From Dasypus novemcinctus (lineage: Eukaryota; Chordata; Mammalia; Cingulata; Dasypodidae): a stretch of DNA of 64,000 bases. The translations under genes and the position numbers were made by a program. The stretch lies in NCBI RefSeq assembly GCF_030445035.2, contig NC_080701.1:20614798-20678797 (forward strand), given 5' to 3'. A model generated the notes under the pieces. That model saw nothing but the letters and a program-made list of their open reading frames with translations, made no database searches and was not told the DNA's origin. Positions 24,093 to 35,263 of the stretch are shown piece after piece (the first letter of the stretch is position 1; each line of letters starts with the position of its first letter).

Positions 24093-24836
24093 GGCAGGAA
24101 ATGGATGTGACTCAAGCAATTGAGCCCCCACCTTCCACATGGGAGGTCCTGGCTTCACTTCCAGTGGCTTCTAAAGAAGACAAGCAAGACAGTGAGGTGA
24201 CTTGACTGGCTGGCGTGGGTCGCTGATTCAACAAGATGATGCAATAAGAGACATGAGGGGGAAACGGACTTTGGCCCAGTGGTTAGGGCGTCCATCTACC
24301 ATATGGGAGGTCCGCGGTTCAAACCCCGGGCCTCCTCGACCCGTGTGGAGCTGGCCATGCGCAGTGCTGATGCGCGCAAGGAGTGCCGTGCCACGCAAGG
24401 GTGTCCCCCGCGTGGGGGAGCCCCCACGCGCAAGGAGTGTGCCCGTGAGGAAAGCCGCCCAGCGTGAAAAGAAAGAGCAGCCTGCCCAGGAATGGCGCCG
24501 CCCACACTTCCTGTACCGCTGACGACAACAGAAGCGGACAAAGAAACAAAAGCAGACAAAGAAACAAGACGCAACAAATAGACACCAAGAACAGACAACC
24601 AGGGGAGGGGGGGAAATTAAATAAATAAATAAATCTTTAAAAAAAAAAAAAAAAAAAAGAGACATGAGGAAGAAAACATAATGAGAGACACAACAAAGTA
24701 GGGAGCAGAGGTGGCTCAAGCGATTAGATGGTTCGGTTCCAGTGCCTCCTCAAAAGAAGACAAGCATACAATGAACAAACATAGCAAATGCAAACAATGA
24801 GGGGGTGGGAAGAAATAAATAAATTAATCTTTTTAA
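24093..24836 (+). mobile_element. DAS-type SINE, two-head form, interrupted by another SINE
   Basis: Left part 24093-24258 (head GGAAATGGATGTGACTCAAG) and right part 24659-24836 (second head remnant and tail). A younger SINE splits them at AAGAGACATGAGG. Outer duplication AAGATACTATGG versus AAAGATACATGG. Confidence 0.9.
24259..24653 (+). mobile_element. DAS-type tRNA SINE, long form (AACGGACTT subfamily), nested
   Basis: Head GGGAAACGGACTTTGGCCCA, box B GGTTCAAACCCC, long poly(A). Perfect duplication AAGAGACATGAGG on both sides inside the host SINE. Very similar to the copy at 25391. Confidence 0.93.
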
Positions 24837-24849
24837 AAAAAGATACATG

Positions 24850-25269
24850 GGAAGCGGACTTGGCCAATGGATAGGGCGTCCACCTACCACAATGGAGGTC
24901 CTCGGTTCAAACCCCGGGCCTCCTTGACCCGTGTGGAGCTGGCCCATGCGTAGTGCTGATGCACGCAAGGAGTGCCATGCCACGCAGGGGTGTCCCCCAC
25001 ATAGGGGAGCCCCACGCGCACAGAGTGTGCCCTGTAAAGGAGAGCCACCCAGCGCGAAAGAAAGTGCAGCCTGCCCAGGAGTGGTGCTGCACACAAGGAG
25101 AGCTGGCACAATAAGATGATGCAACAAAAAGAAACACAGATTCTCGGTGCTGCTGACAACAACAGAAGCAGACAAAGAACACGCAACAAATGACACAGAG
25201 AACAGACAACTGGGGCTGTGGGGGGCGGTGGGAAGGGGAGAGAAATAAATAAATCTTTAAATTAAAAAA
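24850..25269 (+). mobile_element. DAS-type tRNA SINE, long form
   Basis: Head GGGAAGCGGACTTGGCCAAT. Left flank AAGATACATGG (itself the duplication of the preceding SINE) and right flank AAGATACAATGG. Confidence 0.92.
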
Positions 25270-25390
25270 AAGATACAATGGTGCATTTCTTAAAATTCAG
25301 CTAAAATTCTCATTCCTCAAATTTGCATCAAATCCACGCTGGTCTTATCTTATTTGGAGTCTATGCATACTAGTTAAAAATTCACTTTGG

Positions 25391-25782
25391 GGGGAAACGG
25401 ACTTTGGCCCAGTGGTTAGGGCGTCCGTCTACCATATGGGAGGTCCGCGATTCAAACCCCGGGCCTCCTTGACCCGTGTGGAGCTGGCCATGCGCAGTGC
25501 TGATGCGCGCAAGGAGTGCCTTGCCACGCAAGGGTGTCCCCCGCGTGGGGGAGCCCCCACGCGCAAGGAGTGCGCCTGTGAGGAAAGCCGCCCAGCGTGA
25601 AAAGAAAGTGCAGCCTGCCCAGGAATGGCGCCGCCCACACTTCCCGTGCCACTGACGACAACAGAAGCGGACAAAGAAACAAAAGCAGACAAAGAAACAA
25701 GATGCAGCAAATAGACACCAAGAACAGACAACCAGGGGAGGGGGGGAAATTAAATAAATAAATAAATAAATCTTTAAAAAAA
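25391..25782 (+). mobile_element. DAS-type tRNA SINE, long form (AACGGACTT subfamily)
   Basis: Head GGGAAACGGACTTTGGCCCA. Flanked by AAAAATTCACTTTGGG on both sides, a perfect duplication. Confidence 0.94.
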
Positions 25783-25884
25783 AAAATTCACTTTGGGTAA
25801 CACAAAATAAGGGGGAAATCATAGGCTTCAGGGATCCAGAGATACAGAGTTAGGTTAGAGCAAGAACAGTCCAGGGTCTTGGTT

Positions 25885-25965
25885 TTTGTTCACTGCTACA
25901 TCCTCAATGACTAGAATATCCCCTGGCAAAGAACACTCTCAGCAAACATTCGTTAAGTGAACGAA
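25885..25965 (+). mobile_element. L2 3'-end fragment
   Basis: TTCACTGCTACATCCTCAATG then AGCAAACATTCGTTAAGTGAAC is a diverged L2 3' terminus. Confidence 0.55.
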
Positions 25966-26424
25966 ACCAACGAACAGACTGACTGATCGACAAATTGCAA
26001 ATTACAAAGTGAAACCTCTAGATCAGAAAGGGGACCACTAGAAGGCGCTCCAGCACAACAGCTAACGGGCTGGGGGACAGCCGCGGCTAAATCGCTCCCC
26101 CACAGGCGAAGCTTCCAGTTGCCCTTTAACTTCCCACGCTCTAGGGTGGTTTCCAAGCACCCTCCTTCCCCTAACACACCCATTTTCTCCTCTCCTTTTT
26201 CTTTGTCCACGTGTTTTCTCATGCGTACACACCAACCTTCTGACCCAGAGGTTGGGGACAGATATTATCTCTGGGCAGTGCCAGGACCCCAGCAGGCTGG
26301 AGCACTTCATAAATGTCACATTTGTGCCTGGGAATCAGGAGCAGGCTTCTAAACAGCTCTTTTCATTCACTGGCCATCCTTGAGCTTTTCAACTCCTTCG
26401 TAACTTGGTTTCTCTTACCATAAT
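25966..26424. other. Unassigned intergenic sequence
   Basis: No gene or repeat recognised. Confidence 0.4.
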
Positions 26425-26600
26425 AAAAGGAACTAATATTGAGCACTTACTCTGTACCAGGCACTTGTCCAAATATTTTACATGCACTATTTTAATCATC
26501 ACAATAACCATTTTATTATCCCCATTTCAGAAACTCAAAGAGTTTAAGCAAGTTGTCCTCGATTACATAGTTGGTGGCAGACTCTGGTTTCCAAAATAGG
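26425..26600 (+). mobile_element. MIR element
   Basis: TATTGAGCACTTACTCTGTA, CCAGGCACTTG, TTATTATCCCCATTTCAGA and TGGTGGCAGACTCTGG follow the MIR consensus across its length. Confidence 0.75.
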
Positions 26601-26639
26601 CTATCTTTACATTCACTCTAGACCCAACATGAGCCCAAA

Positions 26640-26775
26640 CACGGTGTTGTAAGATTTCCATAGATAGATGGTGTTACCTCAGTCTTACAGGTGATCAAAC
26701 TGAGTTGCAGAGAATTATTTGCCGAAGTCACATAGATAACTAAGTGGATTGTGAACCCAGGACTTCCTGTCTACA
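26640..26775 (+). mobile_element. MIR fragment
   Basis: CTTACAGGTGATCAAACTGA, CAGAGAATTATTTGCC and TGTGAACCCAGGAC match the MIR right half. Confidence 0.55.
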
Positions 26776-26834
26776 CGACCCATTGAAATGATACTGCACC
26801 ATCAGCCTTGAGAGCTTTTCAAATATGCTACTAT

Positions 26835-27960
26835 GGCAGTTTGAGATTATTTTACGAATTCCAAAAGGAGAGATATTATGTTTATAAACTAATCTGTTCC
26901 TCTGGTTGTGACACCCTTTGATTGCCTTAAATCCAGCTGAGGGGGCTTTGATTAGATTACTTGGTAAGATTGCTGTAGGGCTTTTCATTGGACTGTGCCA
27001 GTGAGGCATGCCTCAGGTTGAGTTCCTGCTGCCTTGCGGGGTCTGATATAAACAGATAGACAGACACAAGAAGAGAGAGCTCTACCACTTTTGATCCTGT
27101 CACGTGATGAGGCTCAAAGAGCTGATGCTCCAGGGAGAGATGAGCCATTTGTCTGATGGTTTACAGCTGAAATCAGGAAGAGAGCAGAACAGCCGAGACT
27201 GATAGAGGAGGTCTGGAAGGAAATAAACCCTCTGCCAGGAGAGGACTACAGGATCTCATAAGCACGAAGCCCAAGAGGCTGGGCCCACAGGGCAGCTCAA
27301 GGGGAGATGGTATGACACAGAGGGGAAGGCAGAAGTTTCGGCAGAGTTCGTCCGCCATCTTGCTTCAACACGTGGCGGCTGACTTGGGTGAGAAAGCACT
27401 TCTTAGGTACCTTGAGTTGGACTTCTTATGGCCTTGGAACTGTAAGCTTTTACCCTAAATAAATGCTCTTTATAACCAGTGCAGAGAAGTGGACGTGGCT
27501 CAACTGGTAGAGCGTCTGCCTACCATATGGGAGGGTCCAGGGTTTAAGACCCAGGGCCTCCTGACCCTGTGGTGAGCTGGCCCAGGCGCAGTGCTGCCGT
27601 GCGCAAGGAGTGCCGTGCCATGCAGGGGCGCCCCTGCATAGGGGTGCCCCATGCGCAAGGAGTGTGCCCTGCAAGGCGAGCTGCCCCACGCGAAAAAAGC
27701 GCAGCCCACCCAGGAGTGGTGCTGCACACACATGGAGAGCTGACACAGCAAGATGATGCAACAAAAAAGAGATGCAGTTTTCTGGTGCCACCAAGGGTGC
27801 AAGCAGACACAGAAGAACACAGCGAGTAGACACAGAGAGCAGACAACTGGGGGGGGGGGGAGAAAAATAAATAAAAAATAAACTCTTAAAAAAAAAACCA
27901 ATATATTTCTGGTACTTTGCATCAGCACCCCTTTGGCAAACTAAAACAGTTACTAAACAG
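26835..27960 (+). mobile_element. MaLR-like LTR, interrupted by a SINE
   Basis: Shares a series of motifs with the complement of 51083-51652: GTAAACTAATCTGTTCCTCTG-type start, CCTAAATAAATGC near 27455, and CTGGTACTTTGCATCAGCAC at the end. The end resembles the GGTACTTTG...CAGC terminus of MLT1 LTRs. The SINE at 27484-27895 splits it. No internal retroviral genes are present. Confidence 0.55.
27484..27895 (+). mobile_element. DAS-type tRNA SINE, long form
   Basis: Head AGAAGTGGACGTGGCTCAAC, box B GGTTTAAGACCC, G-run and AAATAAATAAAAAATAAAC tail. Inserted near the 3' end of the LTR. Confidence 0.9.
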
Positions 27961-28175
27961 TGTGTCTGTGAGATCCAAGGGTCCCTGTCACTAATGAAAG
28001 GAACAGGTTGGGCCTATTCAGACAAAAGTCTCCAAGGTAAATGTAATGTCATGGAAATGTACACTTAAAATCTGTTAAAATAGAAAATCCAAAGGAATTC
28101 ACAAGAAAACTAGAATTGAGAAACGAATTTAGCAAAGTAGCAAGGTGTAAGATCAACACACAAAAATCAGTTGTG

Positions 28176-28527
28176 AGAAGCAGATATGATTCAAGCAATT
28201 GGGCTCCCACCTACCACACGGGAGGTGTCGGTTCAGTCCCTGGTGCCTCCTAAAGAAGACAGCAAGCTGGCCCCACAAGCAGGTGCAGCAAGCTGATGCA
28301 ACAAGATGACACAAGAGACACAAGAAGAAAAAGGTAATGAGAGATACAACAAAGCGGGGAATAGAAGTGGCTCAAGTGATTAGGTACCTCCCTCCCACAT
28401 CAGAGGTCCTGGGTTCAGTTCCCTCTGCCTCCTAAAGAAACAAGGAAGAGAAACAGACACAGCAAGTGCAAACAATGAGGGGGTGGGGAGAAATAAATAA
28501 ATAAAATAAAATCTTTTTTTAAAAAAA
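28176..28527 (+). mobile_element. DAS-type SINE, two-head form
   Basis: Head AGAAGCAGATATGATTCAAG, second head near 28365-28425. Flanked by AAAATCAGTTGTG and AAAAGCAATTGTG within the L1. Confidence 0.9.
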
Positions 28528-28661
28528 GCAATTGTGTTTCTATACACTAGCAATGAACGATCTAAAGAAAAATTAAGAAAACCATTCCATTTACAATAGC
28601 ATGTAAAAAACAAAATATCTAGGAATAAATTTAACTAAGATGTTTAAGACTTGTATGCTGA

Positions 28662-30260
28662 TGGTAATGTTTGGATATACTCATAGTGGCAACAATTAAA
28701 AACCACAGTAGGGGGGGTACTGGGTTCCTGGCCAGTGGTGCTCTGTCGTGGTCCCTAGGGGAGCAGCGACAGTCTCCCAGGTACAGTAGTGGGGACCGGG
28801 AGGGAGTGAGGGTTCAACAGTGAGCCCTTGATACTAATTACTATGCTTGTGAGCTGATAAACCCAAAATAATAACAAGGCCTAGAGCAACTTTGTGCCTG
28901 GGAATTTCCTTCTGTCAGCCTTCATGTTACTCAAATGTGGCCAGTCTCGAAGCCAAACTCAGCATGTAAATGCAATGCCTTCCCCCCAGCGTGGGACATG
29001 ACACCCGGGGATGAGCCTCCCTGGCAACGAGGGACCACTATCAACTACCAACTGATGATGCAACTGGAAAATGACCTTATACGGAAGGTTCAATGCGGAT
29101 CAGCAGAATATCCATGTCTACATAAAATACCATGACTTTAAAATGCTGTTTGACCTAAAGTAAGGGGGAAATGGAAAGGAGAAATGAGTTTATATGGCTA
29201 CGAGTTTCTAAAAAAGAGTCTGGAGGCTGGCAGAAGGTTTGCCCTCATGCACAACTGAGCAGAGTCAGAGAGACAGATAAAGCAGATACAACCCCCAGAT
29301 ATTAGTTCCTTTGAGGGCTAAAGAGACCCATGGGAGTTATGGTCATGGCCGATGGGGTTAACTACCAGGGCAGATGGCCCCTCTTTGGAAATGGTGTTTA
29401 TGTGTGATGAATCTGGACTCAGATGGGATCTCCCTTCATAAGACTTTCATGCTAATGTGCTGGAGGTGCAGTTAATGTTGGGGTTTAAGATATATTTAGG
29501 GGATTTGAATCTCTGGACTGACAATGTGATAGCCAGATCCTGAGCCTCAACAGACTCCAGCACCTACAATCTGATTTATTGGACTTACCACACTCAGCTA
29601 AGATGGAGGTGAAGAAGGACAACCACCACACCATGGAGCCTAGAGTGATTACAACTGAAAATGGGAGGATTGCATCCAGCATCCAGGTGGAATCTGAGCC
29701 TCCTCTTGACATAAAGGTGCAATGGACACAACCAATCCAGTGTCCACATAGAAGAGGTGGCATTGGATTGGGAAAAGTGGACATAATGGACAAAGGGTAT
29801 GGGGAAAGGCAGGAAGAGATGAGAGGTGGAGGCGTCTTCGGGACATGGAGCTGCCCTGGATGGTGCTTCAGAGGTAATCACCGGACATTGTAAATCCTCA
29901 CAGGGCCTACATGATGGAATAGAGGAGAGTATGGGCCATGATGTGAACCAATGTATATGAGGTGCAGAGGTGCCCAAAGATGTACTTACCAAATCCAATG
30001 GATGTGTCATGATGATGGGAACGAGTGTTATTGGGGGGGGGGAGAGGGGGGGTGGGGGGGTGGGGTTGAATGGGACCTCACATATATATTTTTAATGTAA
30101 TATTATTACAAAGTCAATAAAAAATAAAAAAATTAAAAAAAAAAAAAAAAAACAGCATAATACTGGTATAAGAACAGACATATAGACCAATGGAATGGAA
30201 TTGAGAGTTCAGAAATAAACCTACACATCTATGGCCAAAAAAAAAAAAAAAAAAAAAAAA
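28662..30260 (+). mobile_element. LINE-mobilised retroelement with extra 3' segment and second poly(A)
   Basis: A 1.6-kb insertion flanked by perfect 16-base duplications AAGACTTGTATGCTGA at 28646-28661 and 30260-30275. The body runs to a first poly(A) at 30134-30152, preceded by AATAAAAAATAAA and a G-rich tract near 30030-30065. Then comes an 84-base L1 ORF2 segment (30153-30236) and a second poly(A) at 30237-30260. It probably represents the 3' region of a xenarthran L1 family; relatives lie at 1-295 and 5330-5500. The left junction context TTT|AAGA suits L1 endonuclease cleavage. Confidence 0.8.
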
Positions 30261-30700
30261 AGACTTGTATGCTGAAAACTTCAAAACACTGCTGAAAGAT
30301 ATTGAATATTGTTCCAAAGAGAATATGCAAAAGGCTAATAAGCATATGAAAAGACACTTAGCATTATTAACCATGAGGGAAATGCAAATCAAAACCACAG
30401 TGAGAGCCCATGTAACACCCACAAGGATGGCTATTATTTAAAGATGGAAAATAAGTGTTGGGAGGATGCAGAGAAATTGGAGCTCTAGTGCATTGTCAGG
30501 GACTGTTAAATGGTGCACCCAGAAAATTTAAAGTTCTGGAGGCTATGGTAATCCAATTCATCATGAGGGCGCCTTCCTGTTGGCTCTTGTGGCCTGTGGA
30601 CAAAACCCTAGTGGTTTTTCTGTGCAATAAGGAGGTCTGAGCACCTCTTCTGTACTTCCTGCCCCAGATGCAGATTCAGCCCTTTAAAGAAAACATACAG

Positions 30701-30986
30701 GGAAGCGGATGTGGCGCAGATAGGGCTGGGCTCCCGCCTACCTCCTGGGAGGTCACTGGTTCAAATCTCGGTGCCCCCTAAAGAAGACAGCAAGCTGACG
30801 TGACGGGCAGGCATGGCAAGCTGACACAAGAGACACAAGAAGAAAAAACATAATAAGAGACACCAAGCTGGGAGCAGAGGTTCCCAGTGCCTCCTAAAGA
30901 AACAAGGAAGACGAACAGACACAGCAAGTGAAAAACAACATCAGGGGTGGGGGGAAATAAATAAATGAAATAAATCCTTAAAAAAA
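30701..30986 (+). mobile_element. DAS-type SINE, two-head form
   Basis: Head GGAAGCGGATGTGGCGCAGA. The inner head is partly deleted. Flanked by the perfect 16-base duplication AAAGAAAACATACAGG. Confidence 0.93.
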
Positions 30987-31038
30987 AAAGAAAACATACA
31001 GGTTCTTAGTTGACTAGACGATAGAAGAGTGCTGTTGA

Positions 31039-31434
31039 GGGAAGCGAATTTGGCTCAATGGATAGAGCGTCCGCCTACCACGTAGGAGGTCCAGGGTTCA
31101 AACCCAGGGCCTCCTGACCCGTGTGGTGAGCTGGCCCACGTGCAGTGCTGATGCACGCAAGGAGTGCCCTGCCATGCAGGGGTGCCCCCGCGTAGGGGAG
31201 CTCTATGCGCAAGGAGTGTGCCCTGTAAGGAGAGCCATCCCTTGCAAAAAAAGCGCAGCCTGCCCAGGAGTGGGGCTGTACACACAGGGAGCTGACACAG
31301 CAAGATGACGCAATGAAAAGAGACACAGATTCCCAGTACCACTGACAAGAATACAAGCAGATACAGAAGAGCACAACAGAGTAGACAATGGGGGCGGGGA
31401 GATAAATAAATAAAAAATAAATCTTAAAAAAAAA
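31039..31434 (+). mobile_element. DAS-type tRNA SINE, long form
   Basis: Head GGGAAGCGAATTTGGCTCAA. Flanked by AGAAGAGTGCTGTTGA and AGAAGAGTACTGTTGA. Confidence 0.93.
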
Positions 31435-31439
31435 AAGAA

Positions 31440-32154
31440 GAGTACTGTTGAAAAGAAACCTTTCTTACTGTGAGACAGCCTTGCTGTTAAAACAAAACTG
31501 AAGGTCAAGGTGGACTGCTGGTGAGTACAAGGGGACTGACCAATGAAAACTGTGCAGGTGTTCGTTGGCTGATGGCATGGGCTCCCTAGCAAGGCCAGCC
31601 AAAAAGATAAAACAGAGAGTAAAAGGAGACAAACATGCTAGCCAAGATCACCGTGGACAAGGACGCTGGGGCCACTGGCCAAGACTACAAGGCCCCTCCA
31701 GCCCTGGTCAAGGCCATTCTTAAGTCCCATCAATATATTTGTTAACCTTACAAAGCCATTTCCTACCAGAAGGTCTGGGCCTGGGAGCCTGCCCAGGAGG
31801 GAGAACTTGACTGTAAGCCGTGATGCTACGGAATGTTCTGGAATGGAAGCCAGAACGTCCTAGGGGGAAAAAAAAAAGGCTGAATCCCCATCACGGGCAG
31901 GAAGAGCAGCCCCCAATCCCTTATGCACAAGAAAGTACAGGAGCCGCCAAAGGAAACGGGGGCGATGGCAACGGGACCCGTGCGCTCACAGGAAGGATTC
32001 CCCTGGTGAAGGGAGGAGCATTTCCAGCTTCAGATAATACCTGCGATTGTGCAAATATTGCAGTATGTACAAACACACACTCACACCAGTTACCTTGGTC
32101 TCATGACTGCCTCTCCCTGCCTGGCCGGAGGGACTTCAGACCGCAGATCCTTCT
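31440..32154. other. Unassigned intergenic sequence
   Basis: No repeat recognised. A short frame at 31636-31735 begins ATGCTAGCCAAGATCACCGT and could be a decayed processed pseudogene, but I do not recognise it and it soon meets a stop. Confidence 0.35.
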
Positions 32155-32169
32155 AAAGCTGTGACTCGG

Positions 32170-32591
32170 GAAGCGGATTTGGCTCAATGGATAGGGCGTC
32201 CACCTACCACATGGGAGGTCCAGGGTTCAAACCCCGGGCCTCCTTGACCCGTATGAATATGGCCAACACACAGTGCTGATGCGCGCAAGGAGTGCCCTGG
32301 CACGCAGGGGTGTCCCCGCGTAGGGGAGCCCCACGTGCAAGGAGTGCGCCCGTAAGGAGAGCCGCCCAGCGTGAAAGAAAGTGCAGCCTGCCCAGGAATG
32401 GCGCCGCACACACGGAGAGCTGACACAACAAGATGACACAACAAAAGAGACACAGATTGCGGGTGCCACTGACAAGGTTAGAAGCGGTCACAGAAGAACA
32501 CGCAGCGAATGGACACAGAGAGCAGACAACTGGGGCAGGGGTGGGGAGAAAGGGGAGAGAAATAAATAAGAAACAAATAAAAATAAAAAAT
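32170..32591 (+). mobile_element. DAS-type tRNA SINE, long form
   Basis: Head GAAGCGGATTTGGCTCAATG, box B GGTTCAAACCCC. Perfect duplication AAAGCTGTGACTCGG on both sides. Confidence 0.94.
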
Positions 32592-32820
32592 AAAGCTGTG
32601 ACTCGGTGCATCTGTTCGCTTGTCTCCCTCCGATGCTGCTGCCAGAGCCCTCCTGGAGCGCCTTCCCTTGCTTGGCAGCGACTGCGGGGCCCACCCAGCG
32701 CTGCTCTTAATTCCTGCTGATATTATTTATTAACCGCGCACAGCACTCCATCCCCGAAGGAACGGCTTGGGTGCCTGGGTGGCCACCCAAAGAAATTCCA
32801 CTTACTTAAAATGATGTCGG

Positions 32821-33199
32821 GGGAAACGGACTTTGGCCCAGTGGTTAGGGCGTCCGTCTACCACATGGGAGGTCCGCGGTTCAAGCCCCGGGCCTCCTTG
32901 ACCCGTGTGGAGCTGGCCCATGCGCAGTGCTGATGCGCACAAGGAGTGCCGTGCTACACAGGGGTGTCCCCCGCGTAGGGGAGCCCCACGCGCAAGGAGT
33001 GCACCCATAAGGAGAGCCGCCCAGCGCGAAGGAGGGAGCAGCCTGCCCAGGAATGGTGCCGCCCACACTTCCCGTGCCGCTGACGACAACAGAAGCGGAC
33101 AAAGAAACAAGAAACAAGACGCAGCAAAAAGACACAGAAAACAGACAACCAGGGGAGGGGAGGGGAATTAAATAAATAAAAATAAATCTTTAAAAAAAA
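32821..33199 (+). mobile_element. DAS-type tRNA SINE, long form (AACGGACTT subfamily)
   Basis: Head GGGAAACGGACTTTGGCCCA. Flanked by AAAATGATGTCGG and AAAATGATATCGG. Confidence 0.94.
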
Positions 33200-33203
33200 A
33201 AAA

Positions 33204-33716
33204 TGATATCGGAGAGGCCCTGGGAGGTCTTGGCAAAAGACCTCAACCTAGGGTGGGAGGGCTCTTGACACGGTAGTGAGAACAAGTTCAAGGGCGAGGC
33301 AGACAGTGGCAGGAGGTTTTAATGTAAAGTAAAAGGACACGCTCAGAATGGGAGTGCGGGTGTGCTCAGGGCAGTTGCGTGAACCACACACTGGAAACTA
33401 CAACTTGACTGGTTCCATATTACGCAGTGGGAAATGCCCAAGGGAGGGATCCGTGGAGCAGGTGGAGGTGACAGGTGGGCTTTTCGTCATCTGGTGGCTT
33501 CAGGTACTAGGCCTTGGGCAGGTGACTTTCCACTGCACTTAGGTGCCAGCTGATGGTCATGTCCCGTCGGCCCTCCTCCTTTGCCGAGGTATCTCCCATG
33601 TCCTACCTTTCCATGCCTCACTCCCTACCTACAGGTCTCAAGTTCAGCCTCGGAATCTCCTCTCTGAACTGGCGTCCTCTCCTCCTTATCTTTCTATAAA
33701 ACATGCCCTTGGTGCT
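33204..33716. other. Unassigned intergenic sequence
   Basis: No gene or repeat recognised. Confidence 0.4.
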
Positions 33717-34206
33717 TTTTTTATTTACTAATTTATTTACTTCTCCCCATCCCCTCATTGTTTGCACTTGCCATGTCTGTTCTCTTCCTTGTTTCTTTAA
33801 GGAGCCACCAGGAACCGAACCCTGGACCTCCAATGTGGGAGGGAGGTGCTTAATTGCTTGAGTCACCTCCGTTCCCTGCTTTATTTTGTCTCTGGTTATG
33901 TTTTTTCCTCCTGTATCTCTTGTTGTGTCCCTTTGTCGCGTCAGCTCGCTGCACCTACCCATTGTGCCAGCTTGCCATCCTGCTCATCCTGTTTAGGAGG
34001 CACCAGGAACCTCTGTTCCCTGCTTTGTTGTGTCTCTCATTATGTTTTTCTTCTTGTGTCTCTTGTTGCATCATCTTGTTGGGTCAGCTGGCTGCGCCTG
34101 CCCATCACACCAGCTTGCTGTATTCTTTAGGATGCACTGGGAACCAAACCAGGGACCTCCCGTGTGGTAGGCAGGAACCCAATTACTTGAGCCACATCCA
34201 CTTCTC
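33717..34206 (-). mobile_element. DAS-type SINE, multi-head form
   Basis: Complement copy with antisense heads at about 33800-33875 and 34130-34205 and duplicated body blocks (TTCCCTGCTTTGTTGTGTC). Flanks CCCTTGGTGC and CCCTTGGTTC. Confidence 0.88.
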
Positions 34207-34504
34207 CCTTGGTTCATTTGGCTTTCTTGCTTCTTTTGACCTCTAGCTAAAAGTGCTAAGGGCAGCCACGTGCTAATAGATTTAAGAGCCTCAAAGAGAC
34301 AAAAATAAAGCCGAAAGCCAAACGTGACCTCTCTGAGGTAAGCACTGAGGAGTAAACATATGGTTGCTGGCCTAAAAGAGCTGATACTGGATTAGAAGAT
34401 TTGACATAAATGAGTCCCTGATATATAAAGAGGTGGAAATCACTGCAGGTAAAATGAGGGGGCTGGAACCAGAATTGAGCAGGGAGTTGTCAAAGATGTA
34501 AAAT

Positions 34505-34690
34505 ATCATTGCAGAGGTCCTCAAAGATCTTCAAATCCATCCCCTCATCTGACAGATAAGGAAACTGTGGCACAGAGAGGGAAAGTGACTTCTCCAAGAC
34601 TGAACAGCTATGGAGTGGTAGAACTAGGGCTAGAACCCGTGGCTACTGACCCCAGACTAGTGCTTCTGCTATAACTACACTTTCTAGCTT
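34505..34690 (+). mobile_element. MIR element
   Basis: GATAAGGAAACTGTGGCACAG, AAGTGACTTCTCCAAGACTG and GGGCTAGAACCCGTGG follow the MIR right half. Confidence 0.72.
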
Positions 34691-35170
34691 ACAGTCCTGC
34701 CGCAGTGCCTTGGTCCTCGGCAGCAGCTACCTTTTGTGGGAGGGGCTGTCTGGACTTCGAGGGAAGGGGAGGATCCCAGGTCCAATCAGCCACAGAAACG
34801 CTGGCTCCTCTGTGGTGCTTTAGACTCCCCCGCTCTCCTCTCCACTGTCGTGCAAGCTGAGGTCACTGCAACTAAGCAGGCTCTTTCCCTGGATCTCAGC
34901 ACGTCCAGGAAGCCAACAGGAAAACTCCTTTCAAAACATTTCCTCCGCAAGGGAGGATGGACTACTTAGTTCTCTAGAGCGTTAAGAAAAGTGCCACCCT
35001 GCTGTTTTAAAAAAATAAGATGGAAGCGAATACTATCCTAGATGATTTATAATGTACCTGCCAGAGCTAAAATTTTATGATTTCATGGTTTTCAGAGACA
35101 CCAAATGTGTGCACCCAGCCAGCAGGTAGAAAGGTTCTGGAAAGAACTTTAGGACTGCTTTCACATAGCT
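34691..35170. other. Unassigned intergenic sequence
   Basis: No gene or repeat recognised. Confidence 0.4.
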
Positions 35171-35174
35171 CATT

Positions 35175-35262
35175 CTAGAGCAGTACTACCCAATAGAAAT
35201 ATAATACAAATCACGTGTCTAATTAAAATTTTTCTTATAGTCACATTTTAAAAAGCAAAAAG
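35175..35262 (+). mobile_element. Charlie-type DNA transposon fragment
   Basis: CAGTACTACCCAATAGAAAT then CTTATAGTCACATTTTAAAA resembles hAT-Charlie non-autonomous repeats. Truncated by the next SINE. Confidence 0.5.
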
Positions 35263-35263
35263 G

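Larger units (their letters stand above)
28075..30540 (+). mobile_element. L1 ORF2 remnant, sense, carrying a SINE and a 1.6-kb retroelement
   Basis: ORF2-derived sequence at 28075-28175, 28528-28661 and 30276-30540. Motifs include ACACACAAAAATCAGTTGTG, TTTCTATACACTAGCAATGA and, after the insertion, ATGCTGAAAACTTCAAAAC. A short internal deletion follows near 30300. Inactive. Confidence 0.82.

Noticed and set aside
28935-29135. 66-codon frame inside the 28.7-30.1 kb retroelement
   Set aside because: Short, no match to LINE or retroviral proteins, and lies in what looks like a non-coding 3' region.
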